DNA from: Nitrosomonas sp. Nm132
Lineage (GTDB): Bacteria > Pseudomonadota > Gammaproteobacteria > Burkholderiales > Nitrosomonadaceae
Assembly (NCBI RefSeq): GCF_900100485.1
Contig: NZ_FNDH01000006.1
Span: 1-64,000 of the forward strand
DNA: 64,000 nt
Direction: 5' to 3'
A program made the translations under genes and the position numbers. Below, piece after piece: positions 27,893 through 37,572 of this stretch (position 1 is its first letter; each line of letters starts with the position of its first letter). Below the pieces are notes generated by a model. The model was not told the DNA's origin and did not search any database. It saw only the letters and a program-made list of their open reading frames with translations.

Positions 27893-27908
27893 CATTATTA
27901 TCAATCAT
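27893..27908 (-). promoter_or_regulatory. Fur-like box before the PepSY gene
   Basis: The minus strand reads ATGATTGATAATAATG, two adjacent GATAAT-like hexamers, 18 bp upstream of the PepSY gene start, where binding would block transcription. Confidence 0.6.
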
Positions 27909-28089
27909 GTTTTAGCCGTTATACATGCCACGCTTAATGGCTTGATATCATCAAACGACAGATAACCGCCCAGTAAACATAGCGTTTTTCATGCTAAAGC
28001 CCTTATATAGAAGAAGACGAATGTAAGCACGCAATATTTACTTTGCCTCAAAAAAAACCAGCCAATTCTTAAGCGACCGTTTGATTTAA

Positions 28090-28112
28090 CCCGAATATTT
28101 CATAAATTCGCG
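28090..28112. mobile_element. 23-bp TTAA-flanked palindrome copy
   Basis: CCCGAATATTTCATAAATT plus CGCG is flanked by TTAA at 28086-28089 and 28113-28116. It is nearly identical to the copy at 25248-25270 and to the right end of the 162-bp elements. Confidence 0.65.
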
Positions 28113-28158
28113 TTAACCCTCTGCAATTTTCCCCCTCAGTAAATCTATCAAAAATATT

Positions 28159-28180
28159 AAATGATAATGTTTCTCATTCG
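28159..28180 (+). promoter_or_regulatory. Fur-like box before the receptor-esterase-RND run
   Basis: AAATGATAATGTTTCTCATT matches the GATAATGATAATCATTATC consensus well in its left half and has TCTCATT on the right. It lies about 150 bp before the receptor start and is the only Fur-like site seen before the gene run that ends at 37517. Confidence 0.7.
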
Positions 28181-28331
28181 TCTCCACTTATTGAGGTAGG
28201 AGAATCACTCATATCCGGTTACTCAGTCCGCTAAAAAGCAGCTTCCATAAATTGATTGCTTTTCTGGATTCTTCCTTCTTCACGGCTCGTAATTCTTTGA
28301 ACACAATCATAATTAAATCATGAGGAATCAT

Positions 28332-30566
28332 ATGAAACCGGGTAGTATCGCTTTTCATCTCAAGCATACCCTTCTGTTTGCTTTACAATTTGCTGCGTTT
28401 GCGCTATCGAGCAATAGTTACGCACAGTCACAACAATCTACGGAGAAACCAGCAAAATCGGAAAGCCAGCAAACTCAAGCTGGTACGACATCGGATCATC
28501 CAGGCCCGGATCAATCGAATATCACTGTATTACCCTCTGTGACAGTCAATACTAAAGCATCCGACACGGCAGGATATGTCGCCAAACGTAGCCTGACCGC
28601 AACCAAGACCGATACGCCGGTTATTGAAATTCCGCAATCGATCTCGGTAGTCACACGTGATGAACTGGACATGAGGAGTGTGCAGAATTTTACCGAAGCT
28701 TTACGCTATGTCCCGGGTGTAGCTGTTGATCAGTTCGGGTTTGAGGGACGGGGTTACGAATATCTGCTGATGCGTGGTTTCCAAGGACTGACCACTGCAA
28801 ATTTTCGTGACGGCCTGAGTCAGGCGGGGCGAGGCCTGTATTTTGGCTCCTTTATCACGGATCCCTATGGCATGGAACGGATTGATGTGCTGCGCGGGCC
28901 TTCTGCGGTGATGTTTGGCCGGGGTGATGCAGGCGGGATCGTAAATCGGGTCACCAAACGTCCTAGTGCTGATCCAATCAGGGAAATTGAGCTGCAGTAT
29001 GGTAACTTTGATCGTAAGCGCGTCGCTGCTGATTTGGGTTTTGCCAATAAAGAGGGAACGTTGATGTTTCGTCTGGTGACGCTAGGACTTGATTCTGACA
29101 CGCAAGTCAGATTTCCCAATACCGGTGGTGATCGTGCCCAGAATCGGCGTTTTTATATTGCGCCCTCAGTGACATGGCGTCCGACAGTGGATACCACGAT
29201 TACCCTCATGGGGGATGTCCTCAATAATCGTAGCGAAGCCTCACCGTTTTATATTACTGCACCCGATGGCAGCCGCACCAATGTGCTGCTGGCTGATCCC
29301 AAATTCGTTAAATATTCAACCAATCAGTCTTCGTTTAGCTATCAGATCGAACATAACTTTAACGAGATATTTACGGTACGCCAAAACTTTCGGCACATGC
29401 AGCAGGATGGAAAGTTTAACGAATTGAATCCACTAGAATTCAATATTAACCAGCCGACAGTCATGGATCGCATGGCGTTTTCTACCAACGAGCGACTGAA
29501 TCAAACTGTGCTCGATACGCATATCCAGGCCAAGCTCAATACCGGTCCCGTGCACCATACGATGCTGGTCGGGGCCGACTGGAATATGACCGATGCCTCC
29601 CTCAAATATTTTGCTGGCGCTAATACACCCGGAATCGATATCCTTAACCCGGTGTATCCTCAGCCGATTCCTAAACCCGATTTGCTGGCAATCCAGGCCA
29701 AGCAAAAAATTGATCAACTGGGGGTCTATATTCAAGATCAACTCAGATATGACCAGAACTGGATCCTCACATTAAGTGGCCGCTATGACAGAGTAAATAC
29801 TACCAATGATGATATTCTGAATACCACAACAGACAGAAGCAAGGATCAGGCGTATACCGGACGAGCTGGTTTAACCTATCTTTTTTCCAATGGCATCGCG
29901 CCTTATGTCAGTTACTCACAATCATTCCTGCCGCAAGCAGGCTTTGATTCCAGCAATAATCCGTTTGACCCCACGCGCAGCGCGCAATATGAAGTGGGAA
30001 TCAAATACCAGCCAGTCGGCGGCAGAAGCCTCTATACCCTGGCATTGTTCGATCTCACCAAAACTAATGTGTTGACCCGTGATCCGAACGATCCTTTCCG
30101 CAGTGTACAAAACGGTGAGGTCGGTTCGCGCGGCGCTGAATTGGAAGCACGAGCAGAACTGCTACCCGGTCTGAATTTCATCGGCTCATTTACTTATCAT
30201 GAAGTCACCGTCACCAAGAGTAATGATGGCAATGAAGGCAAGATGCCAGTGCAAGTGCCAACCACCCTGACCTCAGCCTGGCTGGATTATTCCTTGGGAA
30301 GTCTGGGCATCGAGTGGTTGCGCGGTTTTGGCATTGGAGGCGGCGTTCGTTATGTGGGCAGAGTATTTGATGATGATCAGAATACCAGTTCTACCCCGGC
30401 ATTTACCTTATTTGATGCCACGCTGCGCTACGATCATGGTCCCTGGCTATTCAATATCAACGCGAGCAATCTATTTAATAATCAATATGTCTCGTCCAAT
30501 GTCTTTGGTACTTTTTATCTCGGAACGCAACGCACGGTGGTCGGCACCTTGAAGTACCGATTCTAG
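28332..30566 (+). CDS. TonB-dependent ferric siderophore receptor
   Basis: The chosen ATG at 28332 is preceded by GAGG at good spacing and gives 744 residues; ATG 28320 is also in frame. The signal peptide ends near SSNSYAQ. There is no STN domain: after a Gln/Ser-rich linker comes the TonB-box region (ITVLPSVTV) and a plug with EIPQSISVVTRDEL, RGPSAVMFGRGDAGGIVNRVTKRP and GGDR. The barrel ends in LKYRF with terminal Phe. This architecture fits FhuA/Fiu/FoxA-type siderophore receptors; the ligand cannot be told. It is the first gene of a same-strand run with an esterase (71-bp gap) and an OMF-MFP-RND pump, with a Fur-like site upstream. Confidence 0.93.
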   Translation: MKPGSIAFHLKHTLLFALQFAAFALSSNSYAQSQQSTEKPAKSESQQTQAGTTSDHPGPDQSNITVLPSVTVNTKASDTAGYVAKRSLTATKTDTPVIEIPQSISVVTRDELDMRSVQNFTEALRYVPGVAVDQFGFEGRGYEYLLMRGFQGLTTANFRDGLSQAGRGLYFGSFITDPYGMERIDVLRGPSAVMFGRGDAGGIVNRVTKRPSADPIREIELQYGNFDRKRVAADLGFANKEGTLMFRLVTLGLDSDTQVRFPNTGGDRAQNRRFYIAPSVTWRPTVDTTITLMGDVLNNRSEASPFYITAPDGSRTNVLLADPKFVKYSTNQSSFSYQIEHNFNEIFTVRQNFRHMQQDGKFNELNPLEFNINQPTVMDRMAFSTNERLNQTVLDTHIQAKLNTGPVHHTMLVGADWNMTDASLKYFAGANTPGIDILNPVYPQPIPKPDLLAIQAKQKIDQLGVYIQDQLRYDQNWILTLSGRYDRVNTTNDDILNTTTDRSKDQAYTGRAGLTYLFSNGIAPYVSYSQSFLPQAGFDSSNNPFDPTRSAQYEVGIKYQPVGGRSLYTLALFDLTKTNVLTRDPNDPFRSVQNGEVGSRGAELEARAELLPGLNFIGSFTYHEVTVTKSNDGNEGKMPVQVPTTLTSAWLDYSLGSLGIEWLRGFGIGGGVRYVGRVFDDDQNTSSTPAFTLFDATLRYDHGPWLFNINASNLFNNQYVSSNVFGTFYLGTQRTVVGTLKYRF

Positions 30567-30637
30567 ACAGCTTGATGCTGTGCTACCTCCCTTCCTGGCT
30601 ATTAGTCGGGATTTTATTCACTAGCGGAGAATATTAA

Positions 30638-31642
30638 ATGTCACTTGACCCGGATCTGGCTGCTTTTCTTGAGCTGGTTGAGGCCCATGCCGACAGTGGA
30701 AGCAAACCCAGAATGCATGAGTTAACCCCTGAGCAGGCGCGTAGAGAATACGATGCGTCAACGCAGATACTGGATCGTCCCGGGCCGGAAGTTGGCAGCA
30801 TGCGGACTATCCGCATTCCCACTCGCGATGGCCAGGCGATCAGCGCACGCCTGTATACGCCCGCAGGGTTGATGGCAGAAACGCAACCTCTGCCAGTATT
30901 GCTGTATTTCCACGGTGGTGGATATTGTGTCGGCAGCCTTGATTCTCATGATTCATTATGTCGGACCTTAGCGGCATTGACGCCCTGTTGCGTGTTAAAT
31001 GTCGCCTACCGGTTAGCGCCTGAATACCGTTTCCCGACAGCCGTTGAGGACGCGCAGGATGCCTATCAATGGATACTGTCAACAGGATCTGAGTGCAACC
31101 TGGATAGCGCTCGTATTGCTGTTGGCGGAGACAGCGCGGGTGGAGCCCTGGCAACCGGACTGACCATCGCGGCGCGTGACGCCAAATGGCCACTACCCGT
31201 GGCTCAGGTGCTGCTTTATCCTTGCACCAGTACTTGGCAGAATACTGAATCGCATCGCCGTTTTTCCCAAGGCTATCTGCTTGAAGCACCCACCCTACAA
31301 TGGATGTTTACCCATTATCTGCGTGATATTGCCGATCGTGCCGATTGGCGGTTTGCGCCGCTGGAAGCGAACAATCTGAGCGATCTTGCGCCCGCATTCC
31401 TTGCTTTGGCCGAATATGATCCGCTGGTAGATGAAGGTGTTGCTTACGGCAATAAACTGAAAGCCGCAGGCGTTACCACACTGGTTAAAATTTACCCTGG
31501 GATGACGCATGATTTCGCCCGTCTTGGCAACATCGTCAATGAAGCCAATCAGGTTCGCCAAGACATTGCCTGTGTGCTCGCAAACGCATACCAGCATACC
31601 AGCATACCAACGAATGCAGGAGAGAAGACTCTTGAAGAGTGA
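30638..31642 (+). CDS. GDXG (hormone-sensitive-lipase type) alpha/beta hydrolase
   Basis: This 334-residue cytoplasmic esterase has an oxyanion-hole motif HGGG at 92-95, nucleophile elbow GDSAGG with S166, and D261 (EYDPLVD) and H291 (MTHDF) completing the triad. The family cleaves short-chain carboxylic esters. Position gives the main clue: it lies 71 bp behind a Fur-linked siderophore receptor and 56 bp before a tripartite efflux pump. Hydrolysing an imported ester-bearing siderophore is therefore an attractive idea, although the classical enterobactin esterases Fes and IroE belong to a different branch. It could instead be a general detoxifying esterase. The end of the gene carries a short repeat (CATACCAGCATACCAG). 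Confidence 0.88.
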   Translation: MSLDPDLAAFLELVEAHADSGSKPRMHELTPEQARREYDASTQILDRPGPEVGSMRTIRIPTRDGQAISARLYTPAGLMAETQPLPVLLYFHGGGYCVGSLDSHDSLCRTLAALTPCCVLNVAYRLAPEYRFPTAVEDAQDAYQWILSTGSECNLDSARIAVGGDSAGGALATGLTIAARDAKWPLPVAQVLLYPCTSTWQNTESHRRFSQGYLLEAPTLQWMFTHYLRDIADRADWRFAPLEANNLSDLAPAFLALAEYDPLVDEGVAYGNKLKAAGVTTLVKIYPGMTHDFARLGNIVNEANQVRQDIACVLANAYQHTSIPTNAGEKTLEE

Positions 31643-31698
31643 GCGTGATCGCTGCGAAATGGTTATACCCCTGGTTAACTGGAATTGGATGGTTTTAA

Positions 31699-33066
31699 GT
31701 GCCTAGGATTTTTATTGGGATGGCGTTATTTGTTATTCTGGCGGGATGCAATATGCTGCCCCAGCGATCTGAGCAGGACGTGGGAGCAGAAATACCGGAT
31801 CAATGGGTTGAAGAGAGAACAATCAGCCAGCCGGTATTTGAGCATTGGGTAGAAATTTTCGGCGATCCGCAACTCAGCAATCTGGTTTCCAGTGCGCTGG
31901 CTAATAACTACGAACTGAAAGCAGCAGCCGCTCGCGTCGATGCGGCTATCGCCCAGGCGCGCATTGATGGAGCGAGTCGCTGGCCCCAGCTTTCTTTTTT
32001 TGTAGAACACGAGCAAATGCAAATTCGCGAGGCTGGTTTCGGCTCAGCGAGATTTGGTGTGTTTGAAGCCTTATTCGGCCTGAGCTGGGAATTAGACGTT
32101 TGGGGGAGGATACGCGATTTTCAGCAGACTGCTGTGCTAGAAGCAGATGCCACCGCTGTCGATTATCACGGAGCGAGACTATCCCTGGCAGCGCGAGTGG
32201 CACAAAGCTATTTTGAATTGATTGAAGCGAAACTTCTGGCAGCAGTAGTCGAGCAGTCAGTCAAAGACCGCAACATCATAGTTAGCCTGGTACGGGGACG
32301 TTTTCAACGCGGCCTGGTGCGTGGACTTGATTTACGCTTGGCGCTTACCGATCTAGCGAATGCGGAAGTAGAACTCAAGGAAGCGCATAACCAGATCCAG
32401 ATCATTACCCGCCGCCTGGAAATTTTACTGGGTCGCTATCCGGAAGGAAAGGAAATGGATGTAGCTACCCTCCCGTCATTGCCCACGGATATTCCTGCCG
32501 GATTACCTTCCGAACTGCTGGAGCGCAGACCGGATGTGGTCGCAGCATATAGCCGCCTGCAGGCTGCCGACTTTCGCACAGTCAGCTCAAAAAAACTGCG
32601 CTTGCCGCGCATCACCCTTACAGCCGCCGGCGGTACCCGCAGTACCGATCTCACTGAATTGATTGACCCCAGAGCAGCTGCCTGGAATGTCATTACCGGG
32701 CTCATGCAGCCTTTATTTACCGGGGGACGTATCCGGGGCGAGATTTTCCGGAATGAGGCGTTCGCAGAAGAAGCCCTGAATTTTTACAAAAGTACGGCGC
32801 TCAACGCTTTTCGGGAAGTTGAACAAGCGCTGGCTGCAGAGGAATGGTTACGGCAACAGGAAATCTCCCTGAGGAAAGCCGTTGAGCAAACTGAAGCCAG
32901 CCAGAAGCTGGCTGTTTATTCCTATCGTAACGGTCTGATTGAAATCCTCACATTACTGGACAGCTACCGCAGTACCCTCAATGCTCAGAGCGCCCACCTC
33001 TTTATTACACGGCAGTTACTCAACAACCGCATCAATATTTACCTGGCCCTGGGCGGGAAAGTGTAA
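31699..33066 (+). CDS. Outer-membrane efflux lipoprotein (TolC/NodT family)
   Basis: This outer-membrane channel component of a tripartite pump is 455 residues, starting with GTG. The lipobox LAGC at residues 14-17 suggests lipoprotein processing at Cys17. It contains two outer-membrane-efflux repeats with the usual coiled-coil blocks (ALANNYELKAAAARVDAAIAQ and ERRPDVVAAYSRLQAADF) and the conserved WELDVWGR. It is followed 48 bp later by the adaptor and pump, forming a complete RND system downstream of the receptor and esterase. Confidence 0.93.
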   Translation: MPRIFIGMALFVILAGCNMLPQRSEQDVGAEIPDQWVEERTISQPVFEHWVEIFGDPQLSNLVSSALANNYELKAAAARVDAAIAQARIDGASRWPQLSFFVEHEQMQIREAGFGSARFGVFEALFGLSWELDVWGRIRDFQQTAVLEADATAVDYHGARLSLAARVAQSYFELIEAKLLAAVVEQSVKDRNIIVSLVRGRFQRGLVRGLDLRLALTDLANAEVELKEAHNQIQIITRRLEILLGRYPEGKEMDVATLPSLPTDIPAGLPSELLERRPDVVAAYSRLQAADFRTVSSKKLRLPRITLTAAGGTRSTDLTELIDPRAAAWNVITGLMQPLFTGGRIRGEIFRNEAFAEEALNFYKSTALNAFREVEQALAAEEWLRQQEISLRKAVEQTEASQKLAVYSYRNGLIEILTLLDSYRSTLNAQSAHLFITRQLLNNRINIYLALGGKV

Positions 33067-33114
33067 TGGAGTTAATGCAGTGACTGTACACCAAGATTTA
33101 ATCACCATTCATCT

Positions 33115-34374
33115 ATGAAAACTCGTCATCAACTGTTCATCGCACTACTGATTGCGATTGCGGGCGGATTGGCTGCTTTTGCCATTGTTAAATCCCCCCC
33201 CCAAACCAGTCAGCAGGAAAATATTATCAAAGTACCCGCAGTTCAAGTGGTCGAGGTAAAGCCAGAACGGTTGCGCATGGATGTTCACTCGCAAGGACGC
33301 GTTATGGCGCAAACTGAAATAGACCTGATTACGGGTGTTTCTGGAAATATCATCAAAATTTCGCCTGCTTTTGTCAGTGGAGGTTTCTTCAGGAAAGGAG
33401 ATTTGCTGGTTTCGATCGACCCGGCGGAACATGACTTGAGAGTGGCTCAAGCTCAAGCCCGGGTAATGGAAGCCCAATATCAGCTCACACGGGAAGAGGC
33501 TGAGGCAGAACAGGCACGCGATGAATGGCAGCATCTGGGACAGGGAGACCCTAGCCCATTAAGTCTACGGATTCCACAACTCAGGGAAAAGAGAGCAAAG
33601 CTGGCAGCTGAGCAGGAAGAATTAAAGAATGCCAAACTGCTCAGGCAACGAACTGAGATACGTGCACCCTTCAATGGCCGGGTCCGTAGCAAAGAAGTGG
33701 GAATGGGGCAGTATCTCAGCAGCGGAGCAGTATTAGGAAGAATTTACAGCAGCGATCTGGTAGAAGTGCGTCTTCCCTTGAGCATGCAGGAACTGGCTTT
33801 TGTAGATTTCCCGGATTTGCCTCATCGCACTCATCCCACAAAGATGGCAAAGGTAGTACTTACGGCAAATTATCAAGGAGAGCAGCAAACCTGGACAGGC
33901 CATATCGTACGCAGTGAAGGCATTGTCGATCAAGAAACGGGCATGACAATGATCGTTGCTCAGATTCCTGATCCATTTAGTCTTACTACAAGTAAATCCA
34001 AATCTTCCAAAACCAAGGTCTCATCATCAGTCAGTTTGCCAATGGGTTTGTTTGTCGAAGCCATCATTGAAGGACGCTGGCTAGATGATTTGGTCATTCT
34101 GCCAGCCAGTGTGCTGCTCAAGAATAATCTTGTAGCCATCATTGATCAGAAAAATCAATTACGTTTCCGCACTGTGGAAGTACTCAGGAGGCAACGTGAT
34201 CAGGTGATCATTAGCGCAGGCTTAAATGCAGGCGAGCGAGTGTTTGTTTCCGGCCTGCATCACCCGATCGAAGGGACGCAGGTCACGCCTGTAGAATTTG
34301 TCCAGGAAGATAGCAAACTAGCGCACGAAGCAATGATAAAAGAAGAAAGCGTAAGCACGCAGTTCACGCCATGA
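33115..34374 (+). CDS. RND efflux periplasmic adaptor (membrane fusion protein)
   Basis: This 419-residue adaptor links the inner-membrane pump to the outer-membrane channel. One N-terminal membrane helix (FIALLIAIAGGLAAFAIV) is followed by a lipoyl/barrel-sandwich half-motif, a coiled-coil hairpin with long Glu/Gln/Arg stretches (residues 105-175), the second lipoyl half (IRAPFNGRV), then beta-barrel and membrane-proximal domains. Its stop overlaps the pump start by 4 bp (ATGA), so the two are translationally coupled. A C9 homopolymer at 33194-33202 encodes Ser-Pro-Pro just after the membrane helix. Slippage there would frameshift the gene and abolish the pump. Confidence 0.92.
   Translation: MKTRHQLFIALLIAIAGGLAAFAIVKSPPQTSQQENIIKVPAVQVVEVKPERLRMDVHSQGRVMAQTEIDLITGVSGNIIKISPAFVSGGFFRKGDLLVSIDPAEHDLRVAQAQARVMEAQYQLTREEAEAEQARDEWQHLGQGDPSPLSLRIPQLREKRAKLAAEQEELKNAKLLRQRTEIRAPFNGRVRSKEVGMGQYLSSGAVLGRIYSSDLVEVRLPLSMQELAFVDFPDLPHRTHPTKMAKVVLTANYQGEQQTWTGHIVRSEGIVDQETGMTMIVAQIPDPFSLTTSKSKSSKTKVSSSVSLPMGLFVEAIIEGRWLDDLVILPASVLLKNNLVAIIDQKNQLRFRTVEVLRRQRDQVIISAGLNAGERVFVSGLHHPIEGTQVTPVEFVQEDSKLAHEAMIKEESVSTQFTP
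33194..33202 (+). repeat. C9 homopolymer in the RND adaptor gene
   Basis: Nine consecutive C residues lie about 80 bp after the start codon, within Lys-Ser-Pro-Pro-Gln codons. Tracts of this kind are classic sites of slipped-strand phase variation in some proteobacteria. Confidence 0.85.
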
Positions 34375-37300
34375 AGCTGATCATCTGGTTTGCCAAGAAT
34401 CCTGTCGCCGCCAACTTCCTCATGTTGCTGATTGTTGCAGGGGGGCTATTCGGTTTAACGATATCAAAGCGATACACGGTTCCCCCTGCACCTCAAAATC
34501 AGCTGCAAATCGAGATTACCTATCCTGGCGCAGGCCCAGGTGAAGTGGAGCAAGCGTTATGCATTCCTATTGAAGAAGCCATTCATGATCTGGAAGGACT
34601 CAAGAGTATTATTTCGGTTGCCAATCAGGCCCGATGTGAAGTGACAGTAGAGTTTGATCCAGCTATAGACTCGGCACATTTTCAGGCTGCGGTTCAAGCC
34701 AAAATGAATACGATTACGGCATTTCCTAAAGATGCTGAAAAACTGAAACTGCAAGAGTTGAAGACTGGCACACCAGCCGTGGTTGTAGTGGTACGCGGTG
34801 AGGTCGATATCCTGGCCTTGCAGCAGCAGCGTGACCAGCTAAAAGCCATGCTGAGTAAACATCCCAATATGGGCGCGCTTATTTCCTGGCCTCAGTATTC
34901 CTACGAAATATCGATTGAAATAACAGAACAGAATTTACGTCGTTACGGACTCAGTTTTGAGGAAATATCCGAAACTATTCAGAATGCCTCAAAGAATATA
35001 CCGGCAGGTGAGCTTAAAAAATCTGACGGAAAATTATTGCTCAGAAGCAAGGGCCAGGCTATGACGGTTGCTGATTTCGCTGCAATTGAATTGCGTTCCG
35101 CTTATCAAGGTACACGCCTGTTGTTGGGAGATATTGCACAGATTCGTAAAATCGTTAATGAACAAGATCTGTTGGTAAGGGTTGATGGTAAGCCCGCAGT
35201 AGAAGTCTTTGTGATGCCAAAAGACCAGATTAAAGCAACGGTGGAAGCCGTCAATCAGGTCATTGAAGTATTTCGCTCAGAATTACCCGATGGCATTGAC
35301 ATTACGACATGGGACGACTGGTCAAAATACTATGAACAGCATATGTCCATGTTAATGGAGGACGCAATATCCGGTTTTATTCTGGTCTTTCTGATATTGA
35401 TGTTTACATTGAAGTTCCGCCTGGCATTGTGGGTGAGCAGCGGCATAGTGATATCGATTATGGGCACGCTCTGGGCTATGCCGATATTGGAAATTTCGTT
35501 GAACACTTACTCCATCTCGGCTCTTATTCTCGTTCTGGGTGTTTTAGCAGATGACGCCATAATTGTGGGTGAGAATATCTACACGCATCAGCAACAAGGG
35601 CGCGCTGGTTTATCCGGCGCGATCAGTGGAACGCTCGAAGTTGCACAACTGGTGGTACTGATGGTACTTTCTACAATGATTGCTTTTGTTCCTGGGCTTT
35701 TTCTGCCGGGATTAAGCGGACAACTGATGTACAACGTTTCCATGGTCATTATCCTGACATTGGCGTTTTCCATGCTGGAAGCGCTGCTGATTCTACCTTC
35801 CCATCTGGCAGCCAATCATGCTCCAGTCACAGGTCGCAATACCTGGTACGCTACTGCGATAGGACATATTCAAGAGCGGGTAGATTCGGGATTGCAATGG
35901 TTTATTAACCATATTTATATCCCGGTACTGAGAACACTGCTGCATTTTCGTTACATCACGTTGTCGGTGTTTTCTATTATATTGCTCATTACTGGCGCAT
36001 GTGTTTTTTCCGATCGTATTCCTAGTGTTATGGATGCCCAAGTGAACGATTATTATCTGCTGGGGCAGCTTGAATTTCCACCTGGCACCCCATTTGAGAC
36101 AGTTGATCATCACGTCTTGCGTTTGACCCACATTGCCAATGAAATTCGGGAGGAATTGAATATTGAGCTCGGTATGGGTTCTTCCAATGGAATACGCGAT
36201 AGCTTTCAGCATACGATTTCTCAAATTGATGAAAATATGGGTTGGGTCGATATTGAGTTAGCCGTTGATGAGCGTGTTCGTTCACGGGTGGATGATATCA
36301 AGAAACGTTGGCAGGAGCGCTTCGGCGAGGTTCCTGCTAATGCGACGCTTTCTTTTCAGACTTTCTGGCCACGGAATCTCGGTATGCCCTCTAGCGGTTC
36401 TGCAAAAGCGATTGAGTTAATGTTGATTGCACCCGATGCTGCACTACAAAGCATGGCTGGAGAGATGCTCAAAGCCAAGCTTGCTTCTTATGCCGGAGTC
36501 CACAGCGTGACTGGCTCCATGCAAGCGGGTAAACCTGAGTTACGCATCAAACTTAAACCTGGAGCAGTATTCCATGGATTAACCATGCAAAGTCTTGCCG
36601 AGCAAGTCCGCCATGGTTTTTTCGGACTGGAAGTACAGCGATTTTTCCAAGATCGAGATGAAATCAGGGTCATGTTGCGTTTCCCTTCCGCCCACCGTCG
36701 TTCTCTGGATGATCTGTACAGCATGCCGATCAAACTCGCCAATGGAAGTACCGTATCGTTTACCACTGTAGCTGAAGCTGAGTATACACCCGGGTTTGCT
36801 AATATTACCCGCCAGGATCGGGAGCGAATACAATTAATCAGCGCTGAGGTCTATAAAGAAGAAGCAAGCGCTGAGACCATCCTTGCTGATTTGCGTGCGA
36901 CTGTCATTCCTGAACTGGAAGCTCAATATCCGGGATTAAAGATTGGGCCCGGCCAATCCAGGCAGAGGCAAGAAGAAACCATGTCATTTCTATGGAGTTA
37001 CGGCGCGCTGGCAATGCTTGGAATTTACGCGCTCCTGGCGATACCGCTACGTTCCTATACTCAGCCGGTTGTCATTATGTCAGCGATCCCGTTTGGTTTT
37101 ATTGGCGCAGTATTAGGACATTTGTTGCTGAGAATTCCATTAACCCTCGAATCTTATGTTGCACTTTTTGCTGTTGGCGGGATCGCTATCAATGATAGTC
37201 TGATATTGGTTGCTCAAATCAATAAGAACTTGCAGAACAATCATTCTATTCATGAAGCAACCATACGCGCAGGTAAAGCGCGTTTCCGAGCCATATTTCT

Positions 37301-37517
37301 GACAACAGTAACCACAGTTATCGGTCTATTGCCACTTATTAACGAGCAAAGTTCCCATGCAGAGAAAATTTTACCCATGGCGGTAACGCTCGCGTTTGGT
37401 ATTTTATTCGCAGCACTGGTAACTTTGCTGCTGGTGCCAGTCAGCTGCGTTGTGTTAAAAGAATTATCCAGCAGAAAATTTTCTGGTTTGACAGCTAAGC
37501 CGTCATCCAATTTATAA
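34371..37517 (+). CDS. RND efflux pump, inner-membrane component
   Basis: This 1048-residue proton-driven RND transporter has 12 predicted helices in two halves with two large periplasmic loops. The N-terminus has the family start (WFAKNPVAANFLMLLIVAGGLFG) and the proton-relay aspartates lie in helix 4 (LGVLADDAIIVGENIY). The second half has the matching VGGIAINDSLILV and ends in a normal membrane segment. It groups with broad-specificity hydrophobe/amphiphile pumps rather than metal pumps, since the heavy-metal relay pattern is absent. It overlaps the adaptor by 4 bp. Export of siderophore or its hydrolysis product is my inference from the upstream receptor and esterase. Confidence 0.92.
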   Translation: MKLIIWFAKNPVAANFLMLLIVAGGLFGLTISKRYTVPPAPQNQLQIEITYPGAGPGEVEQALCIPIEEAIHDLEGLKSIISVANQARCEVTVEFDPAIDSAHFQAAVQAKMNTITAFPKDAEKLKLQELKTGTPAVVVVVRGEVDILALQQQRDQLKAMLSKHPNMGALISWPQYSYEISIEITEQNLRRYGLSFEEISETIQNASKNIPAGELKKSDGKLLLRSKGQAMTVADFAAIELRSAYQGTRLLLGDIAQIRKIVNEQDLLVRVDGKPAVEVFVMPKDQIKATVEAVNQVIEVFRSELPDGIDITTWDDWSKYYEQHMSMLMEDAISGFILVFLILMFTLKFRLALWVSSGIVISIMGTLWAMPILEISLNTYSISALILVLGVLADDAIIVGENIYTHQQQGRAGLSGAISGTLEVAQLVVLMVLSTMIAFVPGLFLPGLSGQLMYNVSMVIILTLAFSMLEALLILPSHLAANHAPVTGRNTWYATAIGHIQERVDSGLQWFINHIYIPVLRTLLHFRYITLSVFSIILLITGACVFSDRIPSVMDAQVNDYYLLGQLEFPPGTPFETVDHHVLRLTHIANEIREELNIELGMGSSNGIRDSFQHTISQIDENMGWVDIELAVDERVRSRVDDIKKRWQERFGEVPANATLSFQTFWPRNLGMPSSGSAKAIELMLIAPDAALQSMAGEMLKAKLASYAGVHSVTGSMQAGKPELRIKLKPGAVFHGLTMQSLAEQVRHGFFGLEVQRFFQDRDEIRVMLRFPSAHRRSLDDLYSMPIKLANGSTVSFTTVAEAEYTPGFANITRQDRERIQLISAEVYKEEASAETILADLRATVIPELEAQYPGLKIGPGQSRQRQEETMSFLWSYGALAMLGIYALLAIPLRSYTQPVVIMSAIPFGFIGAVLGHLLLRIPLTLESYVALFAVGGIAINDSLILVAQINKNLQNNHSIHEATIRAGKARFRAIFLTTVTTVIGLLPLINEQSSHAEKILPMAVTLAFGILFAALVTLLLVPVSCVVLKELSSRKFSGLTAKPSSNL

Positions 37518-37530
37518 AAGCCACTAGATT

Positions 37531-37572
37531 GAAAATGATTATTTACAAAGCAAATAATAATCATTATCATTT
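37531..37572 (+). promoter_or_regulatory. Double Fur-like operator before the DUF2325 gene
   Basis: AAATAATAATCATTATCATT at 37552-37571 is a near-perfect Fur box. A second half-related motif (AAAATGATTATTT) lies just upstream at 37532-37544 and is inverted relative to it, so two dimers could bind side by side. The site lies about 240 bp before the ATG of the next gene. Confidence 0.75.

Larger units (their letters stand above)
27876..28331. other. Divergent iron-regulated intergenic region
   Basis: This 456-bp region separates the divergent PepSY and receptor genes. It holds one Fur-like site near each gene (27893-27908 and 28159-28180) and a 23-bp TTAA-flanked palindrome copy at 28090-28112. 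No gene is seen. Confidence 0.65.

Noticed and set aside
30638-31642. Enterobactin esterase Fes/IroE
   Set aside because: The HGGG/GDSAGG motifs place it in the hormone-sensitive lipase branch; only the position suggests a siderophore substrate.
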